This document shows, one piece after another, positions 17,449 to 28,400 of a stretch of 64,000 nt of DNA. The notes under the pieces were generated by a model. That model worked only from the letters and a program-made list of their open reading frames with translations, was not told the origin of the DNA and made no database searches. Location of the stretch: the NCBI GenBank assembly GCA_036488815.1, contig DASXGX010000001.1, forward strand, positions 1 to 64,000. The letters run 5' to 3'. This stretch comes from Roseiarcus sp036488815 (GTDB lineage: Bacteria; Pseudomonadota; Alphaproteobacteria; Rhizobiales; Beijerinckiaceae). A program made the position numbers and the translations under genes. How positions within the stretch are numbered: position 1 is the stretch's first letter; each line of letters begins with the position of its first letter.

Positions 17449-18129
17449 CTAAGCCGCTTGGCGAGCCTTCAGCTCGTCGAGAACCGGAAGCAGCTCGGAG
17501 GGATCCGGGCGGCGCGTATAGTCCGGATTGACCTCGGCGTAGCGGATCACGCCGTCTTGGCCGATCACGAAACGGGCGGGCATCGGCAGAGTCCAACTGT
17601 CGTCGCCGTTGACGAGCTCGAGATTGTTCTTGAACGTGTTCTTGTAGAGATCGGCGAGATAGTCCGGCAGGCCGAAGCGTATGCCGAAGCTTGCGGCGAC
17701 GTCGTTGTGCGGGTCCGACAAGATGGAAAACTCCAGCTTGTTCTCGCGCTGCGAACGGCGGCTATTAACAGCCGTCTGCGGCGAGATCGCGACGAGGCGC
17801 GCGCCGCGCTTTTCAATTTCCGGGCGCGCGTCCTCGAGCGCCTGCAGATCCATGTTGCAATAGGGACACCACACGCCGCGATAGAAGGTGACGACCAGCG
17901 GCCCCTGCTTCAGCAGATCGGCTGAGGAGACCGTGTGGCCGTCCGCGTCCTTGAGAATGAAGGCCGGCGCCTGATCGCCGGTTTTGACGGCGCGGCGCGC
18001 GACGCCTGAGGCGGCGAGTTCGGCCGTCGCGCGGTGCATTGGCTCATGAATCCAAGCGGGCGCGCGATAGGGCGGACCGCCGGCCTCGAAGTCCTTGCGA
18101 AATGCGTCGAGCTTATCCTGGAGCGACAT
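17449..18129 (-). CDS. peroxiredoxin-like AhpC/TSA family protein
   Basis: 226 residues from ATG 18129, preceded by AGGAGGT. A helical N-terminal extension of about 60 residues leads into a thioredoxin fold with FYRGVWCPYCNMDLQAL, a CxxC in place of the single peroxidatic Cys, then LVAISPQTAVNSR. This matches the peroxiredoxin-like proteins annotated as AhpC/TSA with a CPYC site, which may act as thiol peroxidases or oxidoreductases. First gene of the operon, divergent from LysR. Confidence 0.87.
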   Translation of the reverse strand: MSLQDKLDAFRKDFEAGGPPYRAPAWIHEPMHRATAELAASGVARRAVKTGDQAPAFILKDADGHTVSSADLLKQGPLVVTFYRGVWCPYCNMDLQALEDARPEIEKRGARLVAISPQTAVNSRRSQRENKLEFSILSDPHNDVAASFGIRFGLPDYLADLYKNTFKNNLELVNGDDSWTLPMPARFVIGQDGVIRYAEVNPDYTRRPDPSELLPVLDELKARQAA

Positions 18130-18208
18130 GGAAACCTCCTGTCTGGTTGCGAGGAGAGAGTTACCCATGCCGCGGCGAAGGTGTAGACAGGGCGGAGCAA
18201 TGCTTTCC

Positions 18209-18222
18209 ATTCCTACTGGGAA
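18209..18222. promoter_or_regulatory. LysR-type operator candidate
   Basis: ATTCC-TACTG-GGAAT: 5-bp perfect arms (15 bp in total with the 5-base spacer, read 18208/9-18222), just 8 bases before the LysR start and about 80 bases before the divergent peroxiredoxin-like gene. Position and symmetry fit the binding site of the adjacent LysR regulator. Confidence 0.55.
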
Positions 18223-18229
18223 TAGATAG

Positions 18230-19126
18230 ATGGACCGGCTGGCGGCGATGCAGACCTTCGTCAAGGTGATCGAGACCGGCTCGTTCTCCGCCGCCGCCCG
18301 GCAATTGCGACTCGGCCAGCCCGCGGTCTCCAAGACGGTGGCGCAGCTCGAAGAGAGGCTCGGGACCTCACTCCTCTTGCGCTCGTCGCGCAGCTTCAGC
18401 GCAACGGAAGCGGGGCGGATCTTCTACGAGCGCGCGAAGCTTGCCATCGCAGAGGTCGACGAGGCGGAACTCGCCGCGCGCGGCGCCGGCGCCGGCCTTG
18501 TCGGCCGGCTGCGGGTCAGCGCGGCGGTGACCTTCACCCGCTTGAAGATCGTGCCGAAGCTCGGCCGCTTTCTCGCGCTGCATCCCAAACTCGAGATCGA
18601 GCTCATCCTCGACGACCGCAATGTCGATCTTGTCGGTGAGGGCGTCGACGTCGCGCTGCGTATGGGCGTTCTGACAGACTCGGCGTTGACGGGGCGCAGG
18701 ATCGGCCGCAGCCGCCGACGAGTCGTCGCCACGCCCGGCTACTTTGCGCGCGCCGGCGCCCTGCTCGAGCCGCGCGATCTCGAGCGGCACGAGGCGGTCA
18801 TCTACACGCAGCGCGGCGGCGGCGCGGCCTGGACATTCGTCAAGAACGGCGTCGAGCAGAGCGTCGCGCTGAACGGCCGCATTCGCTCGACGGCGGCCGA
18901 GGCGGTGCGCGAGGCCGTGCTCGCCGATCTCGGACTTGCGGTCGCGAGCGACGGCATGCTCGGCGTCGAGCTCAAGAGCGGCGTGGTGCGCGAGGCCTTG
19001 GCCGACTGGCGGCTTCCCTCGATCGACATCTGGGCGGTGTTCCCAACCGGCCGACGCGCCAGCGCCAAGGCGCGCGCCTTCGCGGCTTTCGTCGAGCGGG
19101 AGTTGGAGGCGGAAGCGGAGGAATGA
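18230..19126 (+). CDS. LysR-family transcriptional regulator
   Basis: 298 residues. N-terminal winged helix (FVKVIETGSFSAAARQL, then QPAVSKTVAQLEERLG) with the LysR effector domain from about residue 90. The N-terminus MDRLAAMQTFVKV is typical of the DsdC/AaeR-like subgroup. Divergent from the peroxiredoxin-SDR-oxidoreductase operon with a palindrome between them, so it most likely controls that operon and itself; the inducer is probably an electrophile or oxidant, by inference only. Confidence 0.93.
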   Translation: MDRLAAMQTFVKVIETGSFSAAARQLRLGQPAVSKTVAQLEERLGTSLLLRSSRSFSATEAGRIFYERAKLAIAEVDEAELAARGAGAGLVGRLRVSAAVTFTRLKIVPKLGRFLALHPKLEIELILDDRNVDLVGEGVDVALRMGVLTDSALTGRRIGRSRRRVVATPGYFARAGALLEPRDLERHEAVIYTQRGGGAAWTFVKNGVEQSVALNGRIRSTAAEAVREAVLADLGLAVASDGMLGVELKSGVVREALADWRLPSIDIWAVFPTGRRASAKARAFAAFVERELEAEAEE

Positions 19127-19141
19127 TCGAAACCGCGCGCC

Positions 19142-21145
19142 CTATGCAAACTCCATGATCACCGCGTCGACGGCGAGGGAATCGCCTTCCTTGGCGAGGA
19201 TCGTCTTGACCGTCGCATCGCGCTCGGCGAGCAGCACGTTCTCCATCTTCATCGCCTCGACGATGCACAGCGGCTCACCAGCCTTCACCTCCTGGCCCTC
19301 GCGCGCCACGATCGATTTGACCAGGCCCGGCATCGGGCAGAGCAGGAAGCGCGACTGGTCCGCGCCCTTGCGCTCGATCATCAGCGCCGCGAGTTCGGCC
19401 TCGCGCTGCGTGTAGACGCGCGCGGCGACCGAGACGCCGCGATGGGCGAGCGCGAAGCCGTTGAGGATCGGCCGCACCTGCGCCACCACCGGCTTTTTGT
19501 CGATAACGCCGCGCCAAACCGGCTCGCCCGGCGCCCAACTCGATTCGATCCGCATCCGCCGCCCGTCGGCGAAGACGATCTCAATCGCATTGCCGGTGGG
19601 ATCGACTTCGACGTCGATGCGCGCCTTGTCGAGAAGGACGGCGCGCTTCAGTTCGAAGCGGAGCCGCGCCGCCTCGCGCAACTGTCCGGAAATGCCGCGT
19701 TTGCGGATGTTCTGGACATGATCCACGTGGGTTGCGACGGCGGCGAGCGTCAGCTCGATCTCGCCGGTCGCGGCGAGCGGCGAAAATCCTTCCGGGAATT
19801 CCTCGGCGATGAAGCCGGTCGACAATTTGCCCGAGCGCCATCTGGGGTGCTGCATCAGCGCCGAGAGAAAGGGAATGTTGTGGCGGATGCCGTCGATGAC
19901 GAAGGCGTCGAGCGCGTTCGCTTGCGCATCGATCGCGGCTAGCCGGCTCGGCGCGTGCGTCACCAGCTTCGCAATCATCGGGTCGTAATAGATCGAGATT
20001 TCGCCGCCCTCGTAGACGCCAGTGTCGTTGCGCACGGTGACGCCTTCGACGCGGCCTTCGGCCGGCGGACGGTATTTGACGAGCCGCCCGGTCGAAGGCA
20101 GGAAGCTGCGCGTCGGGTCCTCGGCGTAGACGCGGCTTTCGACCGCCCAACCGCTCAGCTTCACGTCGGCCTGCGTCAGGCGGAGCCGCTCGCCGTAGGC
20201 GCTGCGGATCATCTCCTCGACGAGGTCGACGCCGGTGACGAGTTCGGTCACCGGATGCTCGACCTGCAGGCGGGTGTTCATCTCGAGGAAATAGAAGCTG
20301 CGATCCTGGCCAGCGACGAATTCGACTGTGCCGGCCGAGTCGTAGTTGACCGCCTTGGCGAGCGCGACGGCCTGCTCGCCCATCTTGCGGCGCGTCTCTT
20401 CATCGAGCAGCGGCGAGGGCGCCTCCTCGATCACCTTCTGGTTGCGGCGCTGGATCGAGCATTCGCGCTCGCCGAGATAGATCACGTTGCCGTGCTTGTC
20501 GCCGAGCACCTGGATCTCGACGTGGCGCGGATTGACGATGAATTTCTCGACGAACACCCGATCGTCGCCGAAGGAGGACAACGCCTCCGACTTGGCGCGC
20601 GCGAAGCCCTCCGCGACTTCGTTGCGCGTGTGCGCGATCCGCATCCCCTTGCCGCCGCCACCGGCCGAGGCCTTGATCATGACGGGGTAGCCGATCTCGT
20701 CGGCGATTTTCGCCGCGTGCTCCGGGCTCTCGATGACGCCGAGATAGCCGGGGACGGTCGAGACCTTCGCCGCATTGGCGAATTTCTTCGATTCGATCTT
20801 GTCCCCCATCGCCTCGATCGCATGGGGGTTGGGGCCGATGAAGACGATTCCGGCCTCAGCGAGCGCGTGCGCGAAAGCCGCCCGCTCGGAGAGAAAGCCG
20901 TAGCCCGGGTGAACGGCCTCGGCGCCGGTCTCCTTGCAGGCGGCGACGATCTTTTCGATCGAGAGATAGGACTGCGCCGCTGCCGGCGGGCCGATCGCGA
21001 CCGCCTCGTCGGCCATTTCGACGTGCAGCGCGTCCTTATCGGCGTCCGAATAGACCGCCACGGTCCGAATGCGCAAGCACCGCGCGGTCTTGATGACTCG
21101 GCAGGCGATTTCACCGCGGTTCGCGATCAGGATCGTCTTGAACAT
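19142..21145 (-). CDS. pccA: propionyl-CoA (acyl-CoA) carboxylase alpha subunit
   Basis: 667 residues from ATG 21145 (MFKTILIANRGEIACRVIKT). Biotin carboxylase domain to about residue 450 (ATP-grasp loop ASAGGGGKGMRIA; active-site EMNTRLQVEHPVTE), a linker domain, and a C-terminal biotinyl domain with the biotinylated Lys in EAMKMENVLL. With PccB (22605-24137) it carboxylates propionyl-CoA to methylmalonyl-CoA. Only 16 bases separate it from the convergent LysR gene. The two subunit genes are split by an unknown gene and a vapBC pair. Confidence 0.94.
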   Translation of the reverse strand: MFKTILIANRGEIACRVIKTARCLRIRTVAVYSDADKDALHVEMADEAVAIGPPAAAQSYLSIEKIVAACKETGAEAVHPGYGFLSERAAFAHALAEAGIVFIGPNPHAIEAMGDKIESKKFANAAKVSTVPGYLGVIESPEHAAKIADEIGYPVMIKASAGGGGKGMRIAHTRNEVAEGFARAKSEALSSFGDDRVFVEKFIVNPRHVEIQVLGDKHGNVIYLGERECSIQRRNQKVIEEAPSPLLDEETRRKMGEQAVALAKAVNYDSAGTVEFVAGQDRSFYFLEMNTRLQVEHPVTELVTGVDLVEEMIRSAYGERLRLTQADVKLSGWAVESRVYAEDPTRSFLPSTGRLVKYRPPAEGRVEGVTVRNDTGVYEGGEISIYYDPMIAKLVTHAPSRLAAIDAQANALDAFVIDGIRHNIPFLSALMQHPRWRSGKLSTGFIAEEFPEGFSPLAATGEIELTLAAVATHVDHVQNIRKRGISGQLREAARLRFELKRAVLLDKARIDVEVDPTGNAIEIVFADGRRMRIESSWAPGEPVWRGVIDKKPVVAQVRPILNGFALAHRGVSVAARVYTQREAELAALMIERKGADQSRFLLCPMPGLVKSIVAREGQEVKAGEPLCIVEAMKMENVLLAERDATVKTILAKEGDSLAVDAVIMEFA

Positions 21146-21228
21146 CGCCCCCTCGGAGGACCGCCCGCGCTTCGGGGCTTTTCTCCCAGGGGTTCTATTG
21201 GAGCGCACGCGCCGCGTAAACACCTCAT

Positions 21229-21262
21229 GAGCCCTTCTCCCCCTGCGGGAGAGGGGAGTGGG
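21229..21262. repeat. partial REP-like palindrome
   Basis: CCCTTCTCCCCCTGCGGGAGAGGGG: half of the palindromic repeat family seen at 6839, 42026 and 49628. It lies between the unknown gene at 21278 and pccA. Confidence 0.55.
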
Positions 21263-21277
21263 CGGCTCCGCTTGCTC

Positions 21278-21715
21278 TTAGGCGCGGGCGCCCCTCAAGG
21301 CTTCCTCGACCCCGTTCCAGCCGCGCGTCGCCCGGGCGCTCACGGCGCCGAGGAACCAGGCGGGCGCGCTTTGAGCTTCGGCGAGCGCCCCTGCGAGCGC
21401 CGCCAGCGCGTTGGCCGAGGCGCATTCGTCAGCGCGCGCGATCAGCCATCGCGCCTGATCTTCATTGATGACCCCGGTCGGCCGGGTCTGCCAGACGACA
21501 TGCCCGACGATCTTTTCGACGAAGAAATCCGTCCATTCCGGAGCATTGGCGAGGCCGGCGCGCTCGACGGCGAACAGTTCGTCCGCCGCCTCGCGCGAGA
21601 CCCAGCCGTCGGTGAAGACCTCGCGCCGCAACCACGCGACATCCATCGCGCTGACTTTGCGGCCGTGGATCATAGCCGAGATGATCGTCCGGCTTCGCTC
21701 GACTGTAAACGCCAT
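21278..21715 (-). CDS. conserved-looking protein of unknown function
   Basis: 145 residues from ATG 21715 (MAFTVERSRTIISAMIHGRK); an ATG 12 bases further out is possible. The sequence is soluble and mostly helical, with VAWLRREVFTDGWVSREAADELF and WTDFFVEKIVGHVVW, and ends GWNGVEEALRGARA. I do not recognise the family. Composition is like the neighbours, so it is probably resident rather than recently acquired. Its place between pccA and pccB may hint at a link with acyl-CoA carboxylation, but the vapBC pair also separates them. Confidence 0.7.
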   Translation of the reverse strand: MAFTVERSRTIISAMIHGRKVSAMDVAWLRREVFTDGWVSREAADELFAVERAGLANAPEWTDFFVEKIVGHVVWQTRPTGVINEDQARWLIARADECASANALAALAGALAEAQSAPAWFLGAVSARATRGWNGVEEALRGARA

Positions 21716-21869
21716 AACGCAACCCATTTCGACGCCCCTGCCGCTTCGTTGACGGCTTGTAGCGAGCGATCCTGGGCCGCAATCTTTGCCAGGTGGTGAA
21801 CTTGGCCGCCCGCCTGCCGAGAGGGTTAAGGCGTGGCAAAGGCTCATGGTTTCGGGAGGGTGAAGGCCC

Positions 21870-22298
21870 TCACATGGTCGGCTCTCGCCAATCGAGGCCG
21901 GGAAAGCGCGCGTAGTCGCGATCGAAGGTGATCCAGGTGCAGCCCCGCTCAAGCGCGATCGCCGCGAACCAGGCGTCCGCGACGCGAGGTCCGCGGATGC
22001 CGGCCTCCAAGCACAGGCGTCTGAATATCTCCCAGTGCCGCTCTCCGGGTCGAACAACCTCGCAGTGCGGCTGATTGAGGAGATTGTCGCAGAACGCCAA
22101 GACCTCGCCCATCACGCTCGGCTCCGAGAAAATCTTCGGATTGGTTGCGATGCGCACGACAGCGCTCAGCGTCAGCGGTGAGACGCCAAATTGCGCGTCG
22201 GCGCGAACAACGCCGTCCAACCAAGGCTTGCAAACGCTGTGACGGGGCGAATCGCGCCGAAACGCATAAATCAGCACATTGACGTCGGCGAGGATCAC
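21870..22298 (-). CDS. vapC: VapC-type PIN-domain toxin
   Basis: 142 residues. PIN fold with first acidic residue in MILADVNVLIYAFRRDSP and the later acidic pair in VADAWFAAIALERG and TFDRDYARFPGL. The subgroup with the VxxPLxLSxxxRIATNP segment is a common VapC ribonuclease clade. Start overlaps the antitoxin stop by 4 bp. The toxin cuts RNA (often tRNA or rRNA) when free of antitoxin. Confidence 0.9.
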   Translation of the reverse strand: MILADVNVLIYAFRRDSPRHSVCKPWLDGVVRADAQFGVSPLTLSAVVRIATNPKIFSEPSVMGEVLAFCDNLLNQPHCEVVRPGERHWEIFRRLCLEAGIRGPRVADAWFAAIALERGCTWITFDRDYARFPGLDWREPTM

Positions 22299-22561
22299 TC
22301 GATCCGCCCGGCTTCGCGCAGGTCGTCGAGGTCTTGCAGAGCGGCGGAATCGTCGAGATCAATTCCTGGCCGCAAACCGCCGCTCGCGGAACTGACGGGC
22401 GGCAGGACTCGGTCGACGACCCCATCGGACGACTTCTCGTTGACGACCTGTCGCAGCCCCTCTTCAATCAAGGCCGTCAACGTCCGCCCTTCGTCCGCAG
22501 CCTTGCGTTTGGCGCGCCGGACAAGGTCCTCAGGCAATCTAACTGTGGTTCTCTCGGTCAT
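22295..22561 (-). CDS. vapB: ribbon-helix-helix antitoxin (VapB-type)
   Basis: 88 residues from ATG 22561 (MTERTTVRLPEDLVRRAKRK). The N-terminus is a ribbon-helix-helix DNA-binding domain (TTVRLPEDLV strand, then ADEGRTLTALIEEGLRQVV helix); the C-terminus is acidic (GIDLDDSAALQDLDDL), as expected for the toxin-binding part. An in-frame ATG upstream would start inside the operator repeats, so 22561 is preferred. It probably represses its own promoter at 22569-22597. Confidence 0.88.
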   Translation of the reverse strand: MTERTTVRLPEDLVRRAKRKAADEGRTLTALIEEGLRQVVNEKSSDGVVDRVLPPVSSASGGLRPGIDLDDSAALQDLDDLREAGRIE

Positions 22562-22597
22562 ATGTCGCGACATATCGAAGCGGCGTCGATATGTCAA
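22560..22597 (-). promoter_or_regulatory. vapBC promoter with three GACATAT half-sites
   Basis: Minus strand: -35 TTGACA (22592-22597), 17 bases, -10-like TATGTC (22569-22574). The promoter is built from repeats: GACATATCG and its inverse CGATATGTC flank a 9-base spacer (22569-22577 and 22587-22595), and a 16-bp perfect palindrome ATATGTCGCGACATAT (22560-22575) runs into the start codon. This is a typical RHH autoregulatory operator. The start site would fall close to the ATG, so the mRNA may be leaderless or nearly so. Confidence 0.7.
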
Positions 22598-22604
22598 AGC
22601 CCCC

Positions 22605-24137
<1,533 letters not shown>

Positions 24138-24203
24138 GGCAAGGTCTCCCCGACTGTCTTTCGCCGAGGCATAACATGGCGCCCGGGCGGCGGAAACGCC
24201 CTG

Positions 24204-25415
24204 TCAGTCGTCCTTGACCTTCTGAGTGGCCGACCCGGCCTCCGCCGAGGTCGCAGACGGCGCGGCGGACGCCAGCCGAACGACGTCGCCGTTCTGCAAC
24301 GTCTCCGGCGGGCTGTCGATCACCCTATCCTGCGGGCCGAGACCAGCGACGATCTCGACCCGGTCGCCGAAATCGCGGCCGAGCCGGACCGTCTTCAGCA
24401 CGGCCTTGTTGTCGTCGCCGAGCACCGCGACCTGGATCCCGCGGTCGGACGGAATCAGCGCCGTCGCCGGCACGCGCACCATATTCGGCGCGGACGGCAA
24501 CTCGAAATGCACCTGAGCGTAGGCGCCCTGCGCCAGCGCGCCGTCCGGGTTGTCGGCCTGAAGTTCGATCATCATGCTGCGCGAATTGGCGTCCATGGCG
24601 TGCGAGGACGCGACCACGGTCGCCTCGAATTTCCGTCCCGGATACTGCGGCATGTCGAAAGTCGCCTTCAGTCCCGGCGCCAGTTGGCCTGTGAAGGCCT
24701 GCGGCGCCTGGACGTAGACGCGGACTTTGTGCAGGTCCGAGACCTCGAAAAGCGGCATGCCTGCGTTCGAGCCGCTTCCGACATTGACCAATGCGCCGAC
24801 GTCGGTGTTGCGTTGCGTCACGACCCCATCGAACGGGGCGACGATGTTCTTGAAGTTCTCGAGCGCCTGGAGCTGGCCCACATTCGCCCGGGCGCCGTCG
24901 GCGATGGCCTTGTCGGCCGCGGCCGCGCCGGCCTTCTCGTCATTCGCCTGCTGCGACACCCACTGCGAACCGACGAGGGTCTGCCAGCGCTGCGCTGTGA
25001 CCTTCGCCACCTTCTCGTTGGCCTCGGCGGTCGCCAGATTGGCTTTCGCCTGTTCGAACTGCTGATCGAGATCCGGCGTGTCGATCACACCGAGGACTTG
25101 GCCAGCCTTCACATGGGCGCCGATGTCCTCTTGCCAGCTCTTGAGATAGCCGGAAACCCGGGCGTAGATCGGCGCCTTGAAATAGGGCTGGATCGTGCCG
25201 GGAAGCGTCAAGCTTTCCTCCACCGTTCCGCGTTCGACCTGGGCAAGCTGCACGCTGGGGACGGCGGCTTTGTTGGTCCACTCAACCAGTTGACGGCCGG
25301 CGACGGCCCGGCTTTCGACGCCGCGCGCCGCAATCGCGCAAGCGACGGCCAGTCCCGCGGCGCCGGCGAACCAAAGGACACGGCGGTTCGGATATTTGAT
25401 CGCTTCAGTGGACAT
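24204..25415 (-). CDS. RND efflux periplasmic adaptor (membrane fusion protein)
   Basis: 403 residues from ATG 25415. N-terminal membrane anchor (LWFAGAAGLAVACAIAAR), lipoyl half-motifs (YLKSWQEDIGAHVKAGQVLG and IVAPFDGVVTQRNTDVGALV), a central helical hairpin rich in Ala and Gln, and a beta-barrel with VPATALIPSDRG. It bridges the RND pump to an outer-membrane channel. It follows and overlaps the pump gene by 11 bp; this pump-first order is unusual but occurs. No outer-membrane factor gene is adjacent. Confidence 0.9.
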   Translation of the reverse strand: MSTEAIKYPNRRVLWFAGAAGLAVACAIAARGVESRAVAGRQLVEWTNKAAVPSVQLAQVERGTVEESLTLPGTIQPYFKAPIYARVSGYLKSWQEDIGAHVKAGQVLGVIDTPDLDQQFEQAKANLATAEANEKVAKVTAQRWQTLVGSQWVSQQANDEKAGAAAADKAIADGARANVGQLQALENFKNIVAPFDGVVTQRNTDVGALVNVGSGSNAGMPLFEVSDLHKVRVYVQAPQAFTGQLAPGLKATFDMPQYPGRKFEATVVASSHAMDANSRSMMIELQADNPDGALAQGAYAQVHFELPSAPNMVRVPATALIPSDRGIQVAVLGDDNKAVLKTVRLGRDFGDRVEIVAGLGPQDRVIDSPPETLQNGDVVRLASAAPSATSAEAGSATQKVKDD

Positions 25416-28400
25416 CGGTCGCTCCAAGCGGCTCGAGATGAGAGAGACTGGCTGGCGTCGAAGCGTCTGCGGCGCGCCGGTCGCGGGCGTGCACGAGACT
25501 GAACAACGTCGGAACGAGGAAGAGCGTCGCGCAGGTGGCGAAGCAGAGGCCGCCGATCACTGCGCGGCCGAGCGGCTGATTCTGCCCGGCCTCGAGCGCC
25601 ATCGGGCACATGCCGATGATCATCGCCAGCGCCGTCATCAGCACCGGCCGGAATCGGGTGCTGCCGGCTTCGAGCGCGGCGGTCACGGCGTCGGCGCCCT
25701 CCTCCAGACGGGTGCGGCCGAAACTGATGACCAGAATCGAGTTGGCGGTGGCGACGCCCATGCACATGATCGCGCCGGTGAGCGCCGGAACCGACAAGGT
25801 CGTCCCGGTCCCGAACAGCATCCAGACGATGCCGGCGAGCGCGGTCGGCAGCGCCATGATGATCACGAACGGATCGAGCCAGGACTGGAAGTTGACGACG
25901 ATCAGGAGGTAGATCAGGACCACCGCCATCGCGAGCCCGATGAAGAGCTGCGAATACGCGCTCGTCATCACCGTCACCTGGCCGCGCAGCACGACGTTCG
26001 CGCCCTTCGGTACGTCATGCGCCGTGTCCCGCATCACCTGCCGGATATCCGCCGCCACAGCGCCGAGGTCGCGTCCCTGCGGCGTTGCGTAGATGTCGAT
26101 GACCGGGCGAACGTTGTAGTGGTTGACCACGGCGTCGCCGGGGCTTCGCGAGAACGTGGCGAGACCGCCAAGCAATTGCGCCGTCGAGCCGGCGCCGGCC
26201 GTTACGGGCATTTCCCGCAGCGCGTTCATCGTGTCGAAGTCATGCTGCGGCGTCTGCACCGAAACTGCGTAGGAAACGCCGTTCTTCGGGTTCAACCAAT
26301 AGGTCGGGAACGTCTGGGTGCTGCCGGCGAGCGTCGTCAGCATGCTCGTCGCCGCATCCTTTTCGCTCAAGCCCACCAGCCCGGCGATCGAACGGTCGAC
26401 GTTGACGTTCAACGTCGGTTGCTCGAACGCCTGCTGCACCCGAGCGTCGGCGACGCCGGGAATGCGAGCGATGCGCGCCAGCGCCTCGTCGGCGTATTTT
26501 CGATCCGCTTTCAGGTCGTTGCCGACCACCTGCAGATCGATGGGCGCCGGCACGCCGAAATTCAGGATCTGGGTGACCATGTCGGCCGGCAGGAACGCGA
26601 AGGAGACGCCGGGAAACAGGCCCGGCAGTTGCTCGCGCATCGTTTTGACGTAGTCGGCCGTCGGCGCATGCTCCGGCTTCAGCGTGATCAGGATGTTGGC
26701 GTCCTCGACGCCGATCGAGCCGGAATTGTCGTAGGCCATGTTGATGCCGCTGACGGGCAAGCCGATGTTGTCGACGACGCTCGCCAATTGGTCGGCGGGA
26801 ATGATCTTGTGGATCGCCTCGCCGACCCGGTCCGCGATCCGCGTCGTCTCCTCGATGCGCGTGCCGGTCTGCGCCCGCAAATGCAGCTTGATCTGCCCTC
26901 CGTCGACGTTCGGGAAGAAATCCTGCCCGAGATAGGGCGTCAGCGTGAAAGACAGCGCCGACAGACCCAAGAAGCCGGCGATCACCTTGACCCGGTGGGC
27001 GAGACACAGCGACAGCAGACCGGCGTAGTAGAGGCGGATCGTCTCGAAACGATGCTCGAAGCCTTGCTGGAACCGCACGAGCGGGTTGCGGCTCGGGGCG
27101 CCGCCGTGCCCGTGAGCCGTCTGGTTGCGCAGCAGATAGTTCGCCAGCGTCGGCACCAGCGTGTAGGTCAGGAGATAGGAGGCGATCAGCGCGAAGACGA
27201 ACGCCTCCGCCAGCGGGCGGAACAGGTAGCCCGCGACGCCGCCGAGGCCGAACATCGGCACGAAGGCGATGCAGATGCACATGAGCGAGACGGTCGCCGG
27301 GACCATGATCTGCTTCGCGCCGTCGACGATCGAGGTTTCGATGTCGTCGCCGAGATCGAGGTGGCGGTTGATGTTCTCGATCGTGACCGTGGCGTCGTCG
27401 ACCAGTATGCCGACAGCAAGCGCCAATCCGCCGAGCGTCATCACGTTGATGGTCTCCCCGATCACCGAGAGCACCGTCAACGAGGTCAGCACCGCAAGCG
27501 GAATCGTGACGGCGATGATCAGCGTCGAACGCCAGCTGCCGAGAAACAGCAGGATCATCATCGCGGTCAGCGCGGCGGCGATCAGGGCCTCGCGAATGAC
27601 GCCGGACACTGCGTCCGTCACATAGCCGGACTGGTCGCCTACGGCGTCGAGCTTGAGGCTCGCGGGCATAGTCGCGGCGACGCTCGGCAGCAACGACTTG
27701 ATGCCCGAGATGATGTCGAGCGTCGACGTCGCGCCCGACTTCTCGATCGCCAGCAGCACGGCGTTTTTGCCGTCGACGTGGACGACGTTGGTCTGCGGCG
27801 GATAGCCGTCGTGCACATAGGCGACGTCGCGCATGTAGATGACCGTTCCGTTGACGGTCTTGACCGGCAGATCGTTGAAAGCGGCGATCGTGCTCGGCGA
27901 GTCGTTCAAATTCACCATATATTCGAACTTGCCGATCTTCTGCGTGCCGACCGGCGTGATGAGGTTCTGAATCGACAGGGCGTTGACGACGTCATTGGCG
28001 GAAATGCCGTAGGTGTGCAGCGCCTGCTGGTTGAGATCCGCCTGAACCTGACGCACCTTGCCGCCGTAGGGCAGCGGGATCGACGCGCCGGCGACCGAGG
28101 CCAACTGCGGACGGATGAAGCTGGTCGCGTCGTCGAACAGCGTCGAGTCTGACAGCTTGTCGCTCGACAACGCGAGCTGCAGGATCGGCACACTGGAGGC
28201 GTTGAAGCTGAGGATCAGTGGCGGCGTCACGCCCGGCGGCATCTGCTTCAAGACCGTTTGCGACATCGCCGAGACTTCGGCGAGCGCCGCGTTGATGTTC
28301 ACGCCCGGTTGGAAGAAGATCTTGATGATGCCGTAGTTCGGGATCGACTGCGATTCGATGTGCTCGATGTCGTTCACGCTGTTGGTGAGCGAGCGCTCGT

